Of a stretch of 64,000 bases of DNA, positions 1 through 8,631 are shown one piece after another; position 1 is the stretch's first letter, and each line of letters opens with the position of its first letter. Below the pieces are notes generated by a model, which saw nothing but the letters and a program-made list of their open reading frames with translations, did not search any database and was not told the DNA's origin. The DNA is from Acidobacteriota bacterium (GTDB lineage Bacteria > Acidobacteriota > Vicinamibacteria > Vicinamibacterales > UBA2999), in the NCBI GenBank assembly GCA_018000455.1, contig JAGNJW010000003.1, forward strand, positions 62,001 through 126,000, written 5' to 3'. Both the position numbers and the translations under genes were made by a program.

Positions 1-573
1 GTCAGTGAGACGCTCGCGCGGTTCGGCCGCCTCGACGTGTGGATCAACAACGTCGGCCGCGGCATCACGCGGCCGGCCTCCGAGCTGACCGACGACGACA
101 TCGACGACATGATGAAGGTGAACGTGAAGTCGGCGCTCTACGGCATGCAGGCCGTGCTGCCGCACTTCAAGACCGAAGGGGGCGGACACATCATCAACGT
201 CTCGTCGGTGCTCGGGCGGATGCCGATGGCGCCCTTCCGCTCGGCCTACAACGGTGCCAAGCACTTCCTCAATGCGCTCACGGCGAACGTACGGGATGAC
301 CTGGCCCAGTATCCAGGCATTGCGGTGTCGCTCGTGTCACCGGGCATTGTGCGTACGGAGTTCGGCGTCAATGCCGTGCACGGCGGCCCCGATTCACGCA
401 CGCTGCCCAACTCTCAGAGCGCCGATGAGGTGGCCGAGGTGATCGCCGGCGTCATCCGGTCGCGCCAGCGCGACGTCTACACCCGGCCCGGCGTTCGACA
501 AGCCGTGCTCGACTATCTCGGCGCGCTCGGGCAAGACGTCGTGTCTACCACGCCCGCGCCCGCGCCTGAATGA
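1..573 (+). CDS. SDR-family oxidoreductase, 5' end cut by window edge
   Basis: This is a classical short-chain dehydrogenase/reductase. The reading frame is open from base 1, so the N-terminus with the Rossmann glycine motif lies outside the window; the GTG at 37 is an internal Val codon. Visible family marks are NNVG (the NNAG-type strand-4 motif), the catalytic Ser in NVSSVLG, and the YxxxK pair in SAYNGAKHF, followed by SPGIVRTEF as expected after strand 6. It probably reduces or oxidises a small hydroxy or keto compound with NAD(P); the substrate cannot be told. Its last 29 bp overlap the 3' end of the convergent methyltransferase gene. Confidence 0.9.
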   Translation, partial: VSETLARFGRLDVWINNVGRGITRPASELTDDDIDDMMKVNVKSALYGMQAVLPHFKTEGGGHIINVSSVLGRMPMAPFRSAYNGAKHFLNALTANVRDDLAQYPGIAVSLVSPGIVRTEFGVNAVHGGPDSRTLPNSQSADEVAEVIAGVIRSRQRDVYTRPGVRQAVLDYLGALGQDVVSTTPAPAPE

Positions 574-1360
574 AGGCGTAGAAGAACACGCTGTTCGGAT
601 CGCGCCCGACGCGAGCCAGCTCCTCGCGCATGCCCTCGACGACGTCGCTCGAGACCTGATCGGCCTCGAGGAGTGCCGGCGCTCCCGAGAGCAGCACGTC
701 GGTCCAGAAGGCCAGGAACTCGGCCCGCTCGCCCGGGGCCCGATTGTCGAGATGGAAACTGCGCACCTCGGTCTGCACATCGCGAAAGCCGACCGACTGC
801 AGCAGGTTGCCCAGCTTGGCCCCCACGAACGGGTCGCCGCCAAGCGCGAGCTGGTGGTCGTTGTAGGCCATCCAGAAGCGAAGCGTGTTGGGACTGTACG
901 GATCGAGGAACAAGGTCGCGTTCAGCACCTCGTTGCACACGATCGGAGCGCCAGGCGCGAGCACTCGCCGCACTTCGCCGAGCACGCGCGCCGGATCGGC
1001 TACGTGTTCGAGCACCCAGCACAGGAATGCGCTGTCGAAGCGCTCGGCCTCGAAGTCGAGCTGGGCGGCGTCGCCCTGCACGATGTCGTAGCGTCCTGTC
1101 GCCCACGGCACCGTGGCCAGGAAGCGCTTCGCTTCGGCGATCTGGCTGTCGTTGCGCTCGACGCCCGTCACGTGCAGCTCGGGAAAGTGGCGCAGCAGGA
1201 TCTCCGTTTGCGCGCCCACGCCCGCGCCCACCTCGATGAGCCGCCGGCGACGACGGAACGGCAGGCGGTCGTGCACAGCAGGCTCCAGGAAGCGTGCCTG
1301 CCGGTGCAGGCGTTCCCGCTCCGAGTCGCTGTAGCCGTGCAGATAGCCGGTTGGCGCCAC
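545..1360 (-). CDS. class I SAM-dependent methyltransferase
   Basis: The 271-aa protein carries the SAM-binding glycine loop IEVGAGVGAQTE near residue 42, an acidic end of strand 2 (GVERND), GDAAQLDF (motif II) and LCWVLEHVADP (motif III/IV). The N-terminal YLHGYSDSERERLHRQ is typical of a group of stand-alone bacterial methyltransferases of unknown substrate. The start is a GTG that precedes this motif directly. It ends convergently into the SDR gene. No partner gene reveals the substrate, so only the enzyme class is given. Confidence 0.85.
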   Translation of the reverse strand: MAPTGYLHGYSDSERERLHRQARFLEPAVHDRLPFRRRRRLIEVGAGVGAQTEILLRHFPELHVTGVERNDSQIAEAKRFLATVPWATGRYDIVQGDAAQLDFEAERFDSAFLCWVLEHVADPARVLGEVRRVLAPGAPIVCNEVLNATLFLDPYSPNTLRFWMAYNDHQLALGGDPFVGAKLGNLLQSVGFRDVQTEVRSFHLDNRAPGERAEFLAFWTDVLLSGAPALLEADQVSSDVVEGMREELARVGRDPNSVFFYAFIQARARAW

Positions 1361-1437
1361 TGAGGCGAGTGTGGCGCAAGGTTCCGGCCATCCCGCCGCG
1401 TGCCGGCCAGCACGACGGATTCAGCAGTGACAGGTCA

Positions 1438-3864
1438 CTAGCTGTCGCGCAGCGCCACCATCGGATCGGTGCGCGTCGAGCCGCGCGCCGGCAGATAGCA
1501 GGCGACGAGCGAGGCGGCAAGCAGCGCCCCGCCCGCCGCGACGAAGACCAGCGGGTCGTAGGCCCCCACGCCGTACAGCTGACTCTGGAGGAAGCGCGTG
1601 AGCGCGACCGCGCTGACGAGCCCCAGCGCGACGCCGGCGATGGCCGTGCGGAAACCCTGCCGCAGCACCATGCGTACGATGGTCTGGCCATCGGCGCCGA
1701 GCGCCTGCCGGATGCCGAACTCGCGCACGCGCTGGGTCACGCCGTAGGCCACGACACCGTAGATGCCGATGCCCGAGAGCAGCAGCGCCACGGCCCCGAA
1801 CAATCCGAGCAGCAGCGTCGGTGCGCGCCTGGTCGAGAGCGACCGCCCGATCCACTGATCCATGCTTCGCACGTCGGCCATCGGCTGGCCGGGGTCGATT
1901 GTCTGCACGGCGGTCCGCACCTGCGCGACGAGCGATTCAGGGTCGAGCGTGGACTTGACGACCAGGGCCATGCTCGGCAGCGGGGCCTGCGTCACCGGGT
2001 AGTAGATCCGCTCCTTGGTGACCGGCTCGCTGAGATCGATGCTGTTGATGGTGCCGACCACACCCACCACCGTGAATGGCGGCGAGTCGGGGCCGCCGCG
2101 GCGGATCTGCTGCCCGAGCGGATCCTGGTCGCGGAAGTAGCGGCTGACGAGGTAGTCGTCGATGACGACGACCGGTGGACTGCCGGGGCCGTCGCCGTCA
2201 GTGAAGGTGCGGCCCTTGAGCAGCGGGATCTGCATGGCCCGGAAGTAGTCGCCGCCCACGATTTCCTGCCGCCCGTGCGGCGCCGCTTCAGCTGGCCCCG
2301 GCGTGTAGCCGACGATGCTGTACGAACCTGATCCGACCATGCCGTTGAACGGCACGTTGCTCGTCAGCCCGGCGGCGACGACCCCGGGAATGCGGCTCGT
2401 ATCTTCCACGAGCCGGCGCCAGAACGTGGCCCTGGCCGTTGCGTCTGGGTAGGAGGTGGCGGAGAGGGCCAGCTGTGCCGTGAGCACGTTCTCGGGCGAG
2501 AATCCAGGATCGACATCCTGCAGTCGGGCGTAGCTCTTGCCCAGAAGGCCGGCGGCCACGAGCAGCATCACCGCCAGTGCCACCTCCGCCACGACCAGTC
2601 CGGACCTCGTCACGCCGGTGCCGCGCGAAGCCGACCCCCTGGCGCTATCGTCGCGCAGGACGAGGTTCACGTTGGTCTTCCTCGTGGCCAGGGCGGGCAC
2701 CAGCCCGAAGACCATCCCAGTGAGCACGGCCATGCCGAGCGCGAAGGCCAGCATCGGCCCGTTGAGGGTCACCGCGGGCGCGTGCGGCAGTTGCTGCGCG
2801 ATGAGCGCCACCAGGCCGCGCACGCCGGCCAGGCCCAGCCCCAGGCCGACCACGGCGCCGAGCAGTGACAGCACCAGGCCCTCGGTGAGCATCTGCCTCA
2901 CCAGATGCCCGCGTCCGGCGCCGATGGCGGTGCGGATGGCCACCTCGCGATGCCGGCCGGTGGCCCGCATCAGCAGCAGGTTGGCCACGTTGGCGCAGGC
3001 GATGAGCAGCACCAGCACGACGCCGGCCTGCAGCAGGAGCAGCGGCGCCCGCACGTTGCCCACGATCTGCTCGCGGATTGGCACCGAGTAGCCGGTGAAA
3101 CCGCTGCGCTCCGCGAAGCCGCGGAACTGCGGCAGGCGGTCGAGGTTGCGGCTGATGATGGTCTTCATCTGCGTGTCGAGCTGCTCGCGCGTGGCGCCGG
3201 GCGCCAGGCGCGCGATCATGGCGCTGAACTCGCTGCCGCGGCCCTGGTCGCTCATCTGCTCGGGCGTGAACGAGAACGGCACGAGCAGCGCGATGTCGCG
3301 CGCGGGCAACTCGAGGTCGGGCGGCAGCACGCCCACGACGCGGTAGGCCACTCCGTCCAGCCGGATGTCGCGTCCCACGACGCCGTCGTCGGCGGCAAAC
3401 CGCGAGTTCCAGAGGCCGTAGGTCAGGATGGCGAACTGGTCGGCGCCGATCGTGTCATCGCCTGCGGCGAAGGCGCGTCCCAGCATCGGTGCACGCCCGA
3501 GCGTGGAGAAGAACGACGGCGTCACCCTGAGCGCCCGCACCTGCTCCGGCGATCCGCCCTCGGCGAGGCTGACGCTGCGCTGGGTGAAGAGCGTCGCATC
3601 CTCGATGGCCGGCGCGTCGGCCCGCCGGTCGAGATAGTCGGGAATCGAGACGCTGGCCTGCGGCAGGTTTCCCAGGGGGTAGCTGTTCCAGACAAACACC
3701 AGCCGGTCGGCATCGGCATACGGCAGAGGTCGCAGCAGCACCTGGTAGAGCAGGCTGAAGATCGCCGTGTTGGCACCGATGCCGATGGCCAGCGTCAGCA
3801 CCGCCACCAGCGTGAACAGCGGCTGGCGGCGCAGGCCGCGCAGCGCGTAGCGCAGGTCTCGCAT
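1438..3864 (-). CDS. ADOP-family MacB/FtsX-like ABC transporter permease
   Basis: The 808-aa protein is of the acidobacterial duplicated orphan permease type. It starts MRDLRYALRGLRRQPLF, followed by a first membrane helix and the MacB-type periplasmic domain. A block of three helices (about residues 290-400, with ANVANLLLMR) follows, then a second periplasmic domain and a final helix block ending YLPARGSTRTDPMVALR, the typical FtsX C-terminus. The frame is open 54 codons further upstream, but ATG 3864 is chosen because family members begin at this motif and because it leaves 148 bp for a promoter shared with the divergent hydrolase gene. No ATPase or membrane-fusion gene is adjacent, which fits the orphan nature of the family. 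The substrate is unknown. Confidence 0.88.
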   Translation of the reverse strand: MRDLRYALRGLRRQPLFTLVAVLTLAIGIGANTAIFSLLYQVLLRPLPYADADRLVFVWNSYPLGNLPQASVSIPDYLDRRADAPAIEDATLFTQRSVSLAEGGSPEQVRALRVTPSFFSTLGRAPMLGRAFAAGDDTIGADQFAILTYGLWNSRFAADDGVVGRDIRLDGVAYRVVGVLPPDLELPARDIALLVPFSFTPEQMSDQGRGSEFSAMIARLAPGATREQLDTQMKTIISRNLDRLPQFRGFAERSGFTGYSVPIREQIVGNVRAPLLLLQAGVVLVLLIACANVANLLLMRATGRHREVAIRTAIGAGRGHLVRQMLTEGLVLSLLGAVVGLGLGLAGVRGLVALIAQQLPHAPAVTLNGPMLAFALGMAVLTGMVFGLVPALATRKTNVNLVLRDDSARGSASRGTGVTRSGLVVAEVALAVMLLVAAGLLGKSYARLQDVDPGFSPENVLTAQLALSATSYPDATARATFWRRLVEDTSRIPGVVAAGLTSNVPFNGMVGSGSYSIVGYTPGPAEAAPHGRQEIVGGDYFRAMQIPLLKGRTFTDGDGPGSPPVVVIDDYLVSRYFRDQDPLGQQIRRGGPDSPPFTVVGVVGTINSIDLSEPVTKERIYYPVTQAPLPSMALVVKSTLDPESLVAQVRTAVQTIDPGQPMADVRSMDQWIGRSLSTRRAPTLLLGLFGAVALLLSGIGIYGVVAYGVTQRVREFGIRQALGADGQTIVRMVLRQGFRTAIAGVALGLVSAVALTRFLQSQLYGVGAYDPLVFVAAGGALLAASLVACYLPARGSTRTDPMVALRDS

Positions 3865-4012
3865 GGGCGGTTGGACGGGCGACGGCGCTCGAAGGTTGCC
3901 CGGCCAGACCGCCCCGGCCCCCAACGGCACGGAATCCGCGCACGTCCTGTGCCATTGGGACCAGGGTCCGTGACAAGCGTGGCAATAGCTGCGATGGGCG
4001 TAGAATCCGGCC

Positions 4013-5101
4013 GTGCCGACCTCCACTTGGCTCGCCGCTGCGCTGGCGCTCGGAAGCGCCGGCGTCGTCCTGACCGCGCAGGCGCCTGCGCCGTCTGCCG
4101 ATCCCGAGCGACGCCTGCTCCCGCTGACCGACTTCCGGCTCGAGAGCGGCGCCGTGCTGCCACACGCCAGCGTCGCCTACGCCACCTTCGGCACGCTCAA
4201 CGCGGCGAAAGACAACGCCGTGCTCGTGGCGTCGTACTACGGCGCCGACTATCACGGCTACGACTTCCTCATCGGCCCGGGCAAGGCACTCGATCCGGCT
4301 CGCCATTTCGTCGTGACGACCGAGATGTTCGGCAACGGATTCTCGTCGTCGCCCAGTAATACGCCGGCGCCGATGTCGGGGCCCGACTTTCCGGCCATCG
4401 CGATTCGTGACAACGTCGAGGCCTCGCGGCGCGTGCTGGAGCATCTGGGCGTGACGCACGTGCGCGCGGTGATGGGGTTCTCGATGGGCGCCGAGCAGGC
4501 GTTCCAGTGGGCCGTCTCTCACCCGATGTTCATGGATGCCATCGTGCCCTGGTGCGGCACGGCCAAGACCTATCCGCACGGCATCGTGCGGCTCGAAAGC
4601 GCGATTCGCGCGCTTACCGCCGACCCGGCCTTCAACGGCGGCCGCTACACCTCACCGCCCAAGGCCGGCATGGCGGCGTGGTCGACGCACTGGGCGGCGT
4701 GGGTGTGGTCGCAGGAGTGGTGGCGGCGCGAGCTCTTCAAGCCGCAGTCGGCCACCGTGGAAGAGGCGCTGGCCGCGCGGATCGCCCGTGATGCCACGCG
4801 CGATCCGAACAACCTGATCCTGCACGCGCGCACCTGGCAGACGCACGATGTCGGCGACACGCCCGGCTTCGGAGGGGACCACGAGCAGGCGCTCAGATCG
4901 ATTCGCGCGCGCGTGCTCTACATGCCGTGCCAGACCGATCTCTATTTCCCGATCGGCGATGCCGAGTACGAGCGCCAGTTCCTGAAGGACGTGTCGTTCG
5001 TGCCCATTCCGTCGCTGTGGGGCCACTCGGCCGGCGGCGGCGGCAACGCCGCCGACGCGGCCTTCATCAACGAGCAGATCCGGTCGTTCCTCGCGCGGTA
5101 A
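4013..5101 (+). CDS. exported alpha/beta hydrolase, homoserine acetyltransferase-like (MetX fold)
   Basis: The 362-aa protein has a GTG start and an N-terminal signal peptide (LAAALALGSAGVVLTAQA). It then shows the MetX-like alpha/beta hydrolase fold. The nucleophile elbow GFSMGAEQAF places Ser157; the acid is probably the Asp in PCQTDLYFP and the base the His in LWGHSAGGGG. True MetX enzymes are cytosolic, so an exported member more likely acts as an esterase or hydrolase than in methionine synthesis. It is divergent from the ADOP permease gene. The substrate is not predictable. Confidence 0.82.
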   Translation: MPTSTWLAAALALGSAGVVLTAQAPAPSADPERRLLPLTDFRLESGAVLPHASVAYATFGTLNAAKDNAVLVASYYGADYHGYDFLIGPGKALDPARHFVVTTEMFGNGFSSSPSNTPAPMSGPDFPAIAIRDNVEASRRVLEHLGVTHVRAVMGFSMGAEQAFQWAVSHPMFMDAIVPWCGTAKTYPHGIVRLESAIRALTADPAFNGGRYTSPPKAGMAAWSTHWAAWVWSQEWWRRELFKPQSATVEEALAARIARDATRDPNNLILHARTWQTHDVGDTPGFGGDHEQALRSIRARVLYMPCQTDLYFPIGDAEYERQFLKDVSFVPIPSLWGHSAGGGGNAADAAFINEQIRSFLAR

Positions 5102-5147
5102 CGCGACGGCCCGCTCTCGGGCGCGCCGCCCATACCCGCCGGCTCGG

Positions 5148-5447
5148 TTAGCTGCCGCCGGCCTTGCGAGGCGTGGTCGAGCGCGGCACGAAGCCGCGCG
5201 ACGTCGCCTTGCGCCACGGCTGCTTCGTCGCATGTTTGGGCGTACGAGGCGCGCTCGCCTGGGCGGCGTCGGCGCCGTCCGCGCCCTCGGCTGGTACCTC
5301 CGTGGCGGCTGCGATTTCCGCCTGCACCTTGCGGGCCGCGGCGTCGAGGGTCTCGTCTTTCGCCAGGCAGCACTGTTTGTACTTGCGGCCGGAGCCGCAG
5401 AGGCAGGGCTCGTTACGCCCCGGTCGTGCCGTTTGAGGAGCGTCCAT
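5148..5447 (-). CDS. small SEC-C zinc-motif protein
   Basis: The 99-aa protein begins MDAPQTARPGRNEPCLCGSG. It carries the SEC-C metal-binding motif CxC...CC (Cys15, Cys17, Cys26, Cys27) near the N-terminus, followed by a low-complexity Ala/Pro and basic tail. In the SecA C-terminus this motif binds zinc and contacts SecB and ribosomes. Free-standing small SEC-C proteins are common and mostly of unknown role. The ATG at 5447 is chosen because the motif follows directly. Confidence 0.78.
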   Translation of the reverse strand: MDAPQTARPGRNEPCLCGSGRKYKQCCLAKDETLDAAARKVQAEIAAATEVPAEGADGADAAQASAPRTPKHATKQPWRKATSRGFVPRSTTPRKAGGS

Positions 5448-5467
5448 CACGTCAGTGTAGCGGATTG

Positions 5468-5929
5468 TCAGGCGGGGTTGGATTCGCGCACGGTCCCGAG
5501 CACCGCAATCGTGTCGCGCGTCGCGCCGACGACTGCGCTCACCGGAATCGTGCGGTCGAAGGTGGCCAGCCGCCCACCCATGCGCGTGGCCAGGGCCAGG
5601 AGATGGGCGTCGGTGAGCTGGCGGGGGCCGCGGATGTAGGACGGGCGGATGGTCGCGAGATCGGTGACCGACACCGCGTCGTGCCAGAACTGATGGTGGC
5701 CGCTGGCGCAGAAGAGCCGCAGCCGCTCGACGATCGCCTCCACCCTGCTGATTGTGCCGTTGTAGGCGGGATTCGCCAGCACGCGCACGAAGCCGTTCTC
5801 GGTCGTGGGGCAGGTCGCCCAGCCGTCGGCCCGGTGGTCGGCGAACCAATCGTGCACGACCTCGTGATGCACGTGGTCGGGGTCGAAGAGCGCTACCAGC
5901 ACGTTCACGTCGAGCAGGTACACGCTCAC
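5468..5929 (-). CDS. vapC: VapC-family PIN-domain toxin (module 1)
   Basis: The 153-aa protein is a PIN-domain ribonuclease of VapC type. It begins MSVYLLDVNVLVALFDP with the first conserved Asp (Asp7). It has TTENGFVRV for the second acidic position and LTDAHLLALA plus LATFDRTIP for the C-terminal acidic pair. Such toxins cleave RNA with Mg2+ and are held inactive by the cognate antitoxin. The GTG start overlaps the stop of the preceding antitoxin gene (GTGA, 5926-5929), so translation is coupled. Confidence 0.88.
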   Translation of the reverse strand: MSVYLLDVNVLVALFDPDHVHHEVVHDWFADHRADGWATCPTTENGFVRVLANPAYNGTISRVEAIVERLRLFCASGHHQFWHDAVSVTDLATIRPSYIRGPRQLTDAHLLALATRMGGRLATFDRTIPVSAVVGATRDTIAVLGTVRESNPA

Positions 5930-6159
5930 GCGTCATCTCGCAGTTGGTTCACCTGGCGCATCGTCGGTCGCGGCGCCTCGGCGTCTCGCGGCGCCAGCAG
6001 CGGCACCCCGTTGCGGGTTGTAGCGGCGCCAGGAGCTGCCGGCGCCAGCCCTTTTCGGGCCAGCTCCGACAGCACCTTTCCGGCCGTGCTGCCGCGCGCC
6101 TGCGCCAGTTCCTTGGCCGCCTGCAGCACGTCGTCGTCGATATCGAGCGTCGTCCGCAT
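5926..6159 (-). CDS. ribbon-helix-helix antitoxin (module 1, VapB-like)
   Basis: The 77-aa protein begins MRTTLDIDDDVLQAAKELA, a typical ribbon-helix-helix DNA-binding fold, with GSTAGKVLSELARKGL as the second helix. The C-terminal half (PLLAPRDAEAPRPT) resembles the flexible toxin-wrapping tail of VapB-type antitoxins. It lies directly upstream of and overlaps the PIN toxin gene. A candidate -10 box TATGAT lies 5 nt before the start codon (6165-6170, minus strand), so its mRNA may be leaderless; this is an inference. Confidence 0.85.
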   Translation of the reverse strand: MRTTLDIDDDVLQAAKELAQARGSTAGKVLSELARKGLAPAAPGAATTRNGVPLLAPRDAEAPRPTMRQVNQLRDDA

Positions 6160-6227
6160 GGCACATCATACATCACGCATCTTGCTTCAGGTTGACATCC
6201 AGTCTGTGCAATGTGCACATTGCATGT
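6160..6227. promoter_or_regulatory. shared 68-bp divergent promoter/operator of the two vapBC modules
   Basis: This gap lies between two antitoxin genes that point away from each other. It contains a perfect 18-bp palindrome, TGCAATGTGCACATTGCA (6207-6224), ending 3 bp before the plus-strand antitoxin ATG. A perfect TTGACA (-35 like) is at 6192-6197, and 17 bp further a weak -10 (GCACAT, 6215-6220) lies inside the palindrome. On the minus side a TATGAT lies within a TGATGT direct repeat. Antitoxins of this kind normally repress their own promoter by binding palindromes there. The assignment as operator is inferred from position. Confidence 0.6.
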
Positions 6228-6476
6228 ATGGGTACCAAGACGATCTCACTCAAGATTGAGGCCTACGAGCGCTTGAGAGCGGCGCGCCGCTATCCCGACG
6301 AGTCGTTCAGCGAAGTCGTGCTGCGGGCCACCTGGCCTGAAGACACGGTGACCGCTCGCGACCTGCTCGCCTTGTTACGCACCTCGCCGCCCTGGTTTTC
6401 CTCCGACGAGCTGGATGGCATCGACGCCGCCACGCGCAGCGACCTGCCGCCGGAGGACAAGTGGGCCGGGCGCTAG
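6228..6476 (+). CDS. VapB-like antitoxin (module 2)
   Basis: The 82-aa protein begins MGTKTISLKIEAYERLRAAR, followed by PDESFSEVVLRATWPE. This is the pattern of the short antitoxins paired with VapC toxins (swapped-hairpin or ribbon-helix-helix class). The ATG at 6228 is chosen over an upstream in-frame start at 6192 because it begins at the conserved motif and because the upstream stretch is the promoter and palindrome. No Shine-Dalgarno sequence is present in front of it. The gene overlaps the following toxin gene by 16 bp. Confidence 0.82.
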   Translation: MGTKTISLKIEAYERLRAARRYPDESFSEVVLRATWPEDTVTARDLLALLRTSPPWFSSDELDGIDAATRSDLPPEDKWAGR

Positions 6477-6859
6477 TGCTCGAGACGACGTTCCTCATCG
6501 ATCTGGAGCGCGAGCACCTCCGAGGCACCCCGACCGGGGCCGTGCAATTCCTGGAGCGTGTCGAAGGCGCTCGCCTCTACCTGCCGTCGATCGTGGCCGG
6601 CGAACTTGCCGCCGGCGTCTCGATGGCCAATCGGCCGCGATGGGAAGCGTTTCTTGCGCCTTTCTTCCTGCTGCCAGTGACGCCTGACGTCGCCTGGGAG
6701 TACGGCCGCGTCTATCGCCACCTGCACGGCGTCGGTCAGCTCATTGGTGCCAACGACCTCTGGATTGCGGCGACGGCAATCGCACATCGCATGCCCGTCG
6801 TCACGCGCAATGTCGATCATTTCCGACGCGTACCGCATCTGGAGGTCGAGACCTACTGA
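6461..6859 (+). CDS. vapC: VapC-family PIN-domain toxin (module 2)
   Basis: The 132-aa protein has a GTG start inside the antitoxin gene, giving coupled translation. PIN-domain features are LETTFLIDLERE at the N-terminus with the first Asp, and PSIVAGELAAG with the second acidic residue. The distal site is IGANDLWIAATAIAH followed by PVVTRNVDHFRRV, the standard VapC C-terminal signature. It is only distantly like the toxin at 5468-5929, so the two modules are not a recent duplication. Confidence 0.9.
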   Translation: MGRALVLETTFLIDLEREHLRGTPTGAVQFLERVEGARLYLPSIVAGELAAGVSMANRPRWEAFLAPFFLLPVTPDVAWEYGRVYRHLHGVGQLIGANDLWIAATAIAHRMPVVTRNVDHFRRVPHLEVETY

Positions 6860-6926
6860 GTCAGGGCGCACCGCCGCGCCCGTCACTGACGGCAGCGGGG
6901 GCGGGCGGGGATCGTATGATGCGCGC

Positions 6927-8492
6927 GTGCGCACCCTTGCGGCCGTCTCGCTGACTCTGCTGATTGCCCTGCCGTCGTTCACGGCCGTCGGTGCCCAGGC
7001 GCCGCCGCCGTTTTCGGTGGAGGAGGCCTCGATCGCCGATATCCACGCCGCCTTCCGCGCCGGCCGCCTGACCTGTCGCGGCCTGGTCGAACGCTACCTG
7101 CGTCGCATCGACGCCTACGACAAGAACAGTCCGGCCGTGAACGCCATCGTGATGGTGAACCCGCGCGCCCTGACCGAGGCCGATGCGCTCGATGCGCGCT
7201 TCAAGGCCAGCGGCCAGGTGGGGCCGCTCCACTGCGTTCCGACCATCGTCAAAGACAACTTCGAAACCGTGGGCATGCAGAGTTCGAACGGCTCGCTCAC
7301 CTTCGAAGGCTACGTGCCGGCAACCGATGCCTTCCAGGTGGCGCGCATCAAGGCGGCCGGCGCCATCGTGCTCGCCAAGTCGAACCTTGCCGAGTGGGCG
7401 TTCACGCCGAATGAAACGCTCAGCTCGATCCTGCCGGGCTACACGAAGAACCCGTACGCGCTCGACCGTGTGACGGCAGGCAGCAGCGGCGGCACGGCCG
7501 CGGCCGTGGCCGCGAGCTTTGGCGCCGTGGGCCTCGGTTCCGATACCGGCAACTCGATTCGCGGGCCGTCGTCGCATCAGGCCCTGGTCGGCATCCGCTC
7601 CACGATGGGTCTGACGAGCCGCGCCGGCGTCTTCCCGCTGAGCCTGCTCGCCGACATCGCCGGGCCGATGGGCCGAACGGTGGCGGATGTGACCGCGGTG
7701 TTCCAGGTCGTGGTGGGGGAGGATCCGAACGACGCGGTGACGATGGCTGCCCGCGGCCGCACGATCCCGACCTACGCCGACGCGTTGACGCGCGACGCTC
7801 TTCGCGGCATGCGCATCGGCGTGTTGCGCCAGGCCTACGAGCGCGACACGACCGACCCCGAGATCGTGCAGATTTTTTCGCGTGCGGTCGACGACCTGAA
7901 GCTCGCCGGCGCGGTCATCGTGGATCCCGCCACGGTCGAAGGCCTCGATGCGATCCGGCGTCAGCCGGGGTTGGCGTCGTGCCAGGGCTTCAAGCACGAC
8001 ATCAACCAGTTCCTGGCCGCGCGCCAAGGTCGCGTGCCCGTGGCTGACCTTGCCGCGGTCGTCAAGGGCGGCAAGTTCCATCCGACCGTGCAGCGCCGGC
8101 TCGAGCAGGCCGAACAGGGCCCAGCGCTCGGGCCAGAGACCGATGAGTGCAAGGCCGAAGCCGCCTATCGCGACCAGGTGCGTGCTGCGGTGCTCGCGAC
8201 GATGGACGCTCTCACGCTCGACGCGTTCGTCTATCCCACTTGGAGCAATCCGCCGCGCCTCATCGGCGATCTCAACACTCCGGGCGGCGACAACAGCCAG
8301 TTCTTCTCGCCCACCACCGGCTGGCCGTCGGTGCAGGTGCCGATGGGGTACTCGCGTGGCGGCCTGCTGCCGGCCGGTCTCACCTTCTTCGGCCGCGCCT
8401 GGAGCGAAGCGACGCTGCTCGGCGCCGCCTACGCCTACGAACAGGCGACGACGCACCGGCGGCCGCCGCCGACCACGCCGCAGTTCCGCTGA
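6927..8492 (+). CDS. secreted amidase-signature family hydrolase
   Basis: The 521-aa protein starts at a GTG followed by a clear signal peptide (LAAVSLTLLIALPSFTAVGA). The amidase-signature Ser-cisSer-Lys triad is intact: Lys109 in PTIVKDNFET, Ser187 in AGSSGGTAAA and the nucleophile Ser210 in SDTGNSIRGPS. The spacing is usual for the family. It hydrolyses an amide bond outside the cytoplasm, so it is not the GatA subunit of the tRNA amidotransferase. The frame is open well upstream of 6927, but the signal peptide fixes the start. Confidence 0.88.
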   Translation: MRTLAAVSLTLLIALPSFTAVGAQAPPPFSVEEASIADIHAAFRAGRLTCRGLVERYLRRIDAYDKNSPAVNAIVMVNPRALTEADALDARFKASGQVGPLHCVPTIVKDNFETVGMQSSNGSLTFEGYVPATDAFQVARIKAAGAIVLAKSNLAEWAFTPNETLSSILPGYTKNPYALDRVTAGSSGGTAAAVAASFGAVGLGSDTGNSIRGPSSHQALVGIRSTMGLTSRAGVFPLSLLADIAGPMGRTVADVTAVFQVVVGEDPNDAVTMAARGRTIPTYADALTRDALRGMRIGVLRQAYERDTTDPEIVQIFSRAVDDLKLAGAVIVDPATVEGLDAIRRQPGLASCQGFKHDINQFLAARQGRVPVADLAAVVKGGKFHPTVQRRLEQAEQGPALGPETDECKAEAAYRDQVRAAVLATMDALTLDAFVYPTWSNPPRLIGDLNTPGGDNSQFFSPTTGWPSVQVPMGYSRGGLLPAGLTFFGRAWSEATLLGAAYAYEQATTHRRPPPTTPQFR

Positions 8493-8631
8493 GGTTGGCA
8501 GGCACGGCTGGCCCTGTGGCTTCATCGATGGACGTCACCAGTGGGACGCGGTCCGTCGACGTTACGGTCGCGGGATGCGGACCGGGCGGCCTGGCAGCGG
8601 CGCCGATTCCGCCTCCAGGAGAATAGCTAGA

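Noticed and set aside
8493-8631. Small gene between the amidase and the PQQ dehydrogenase
   Set aside because: The frames crossing this 139-bp gap are extensions of neighbouring frames; only the ribosome binding site for 8632 is identifiable.
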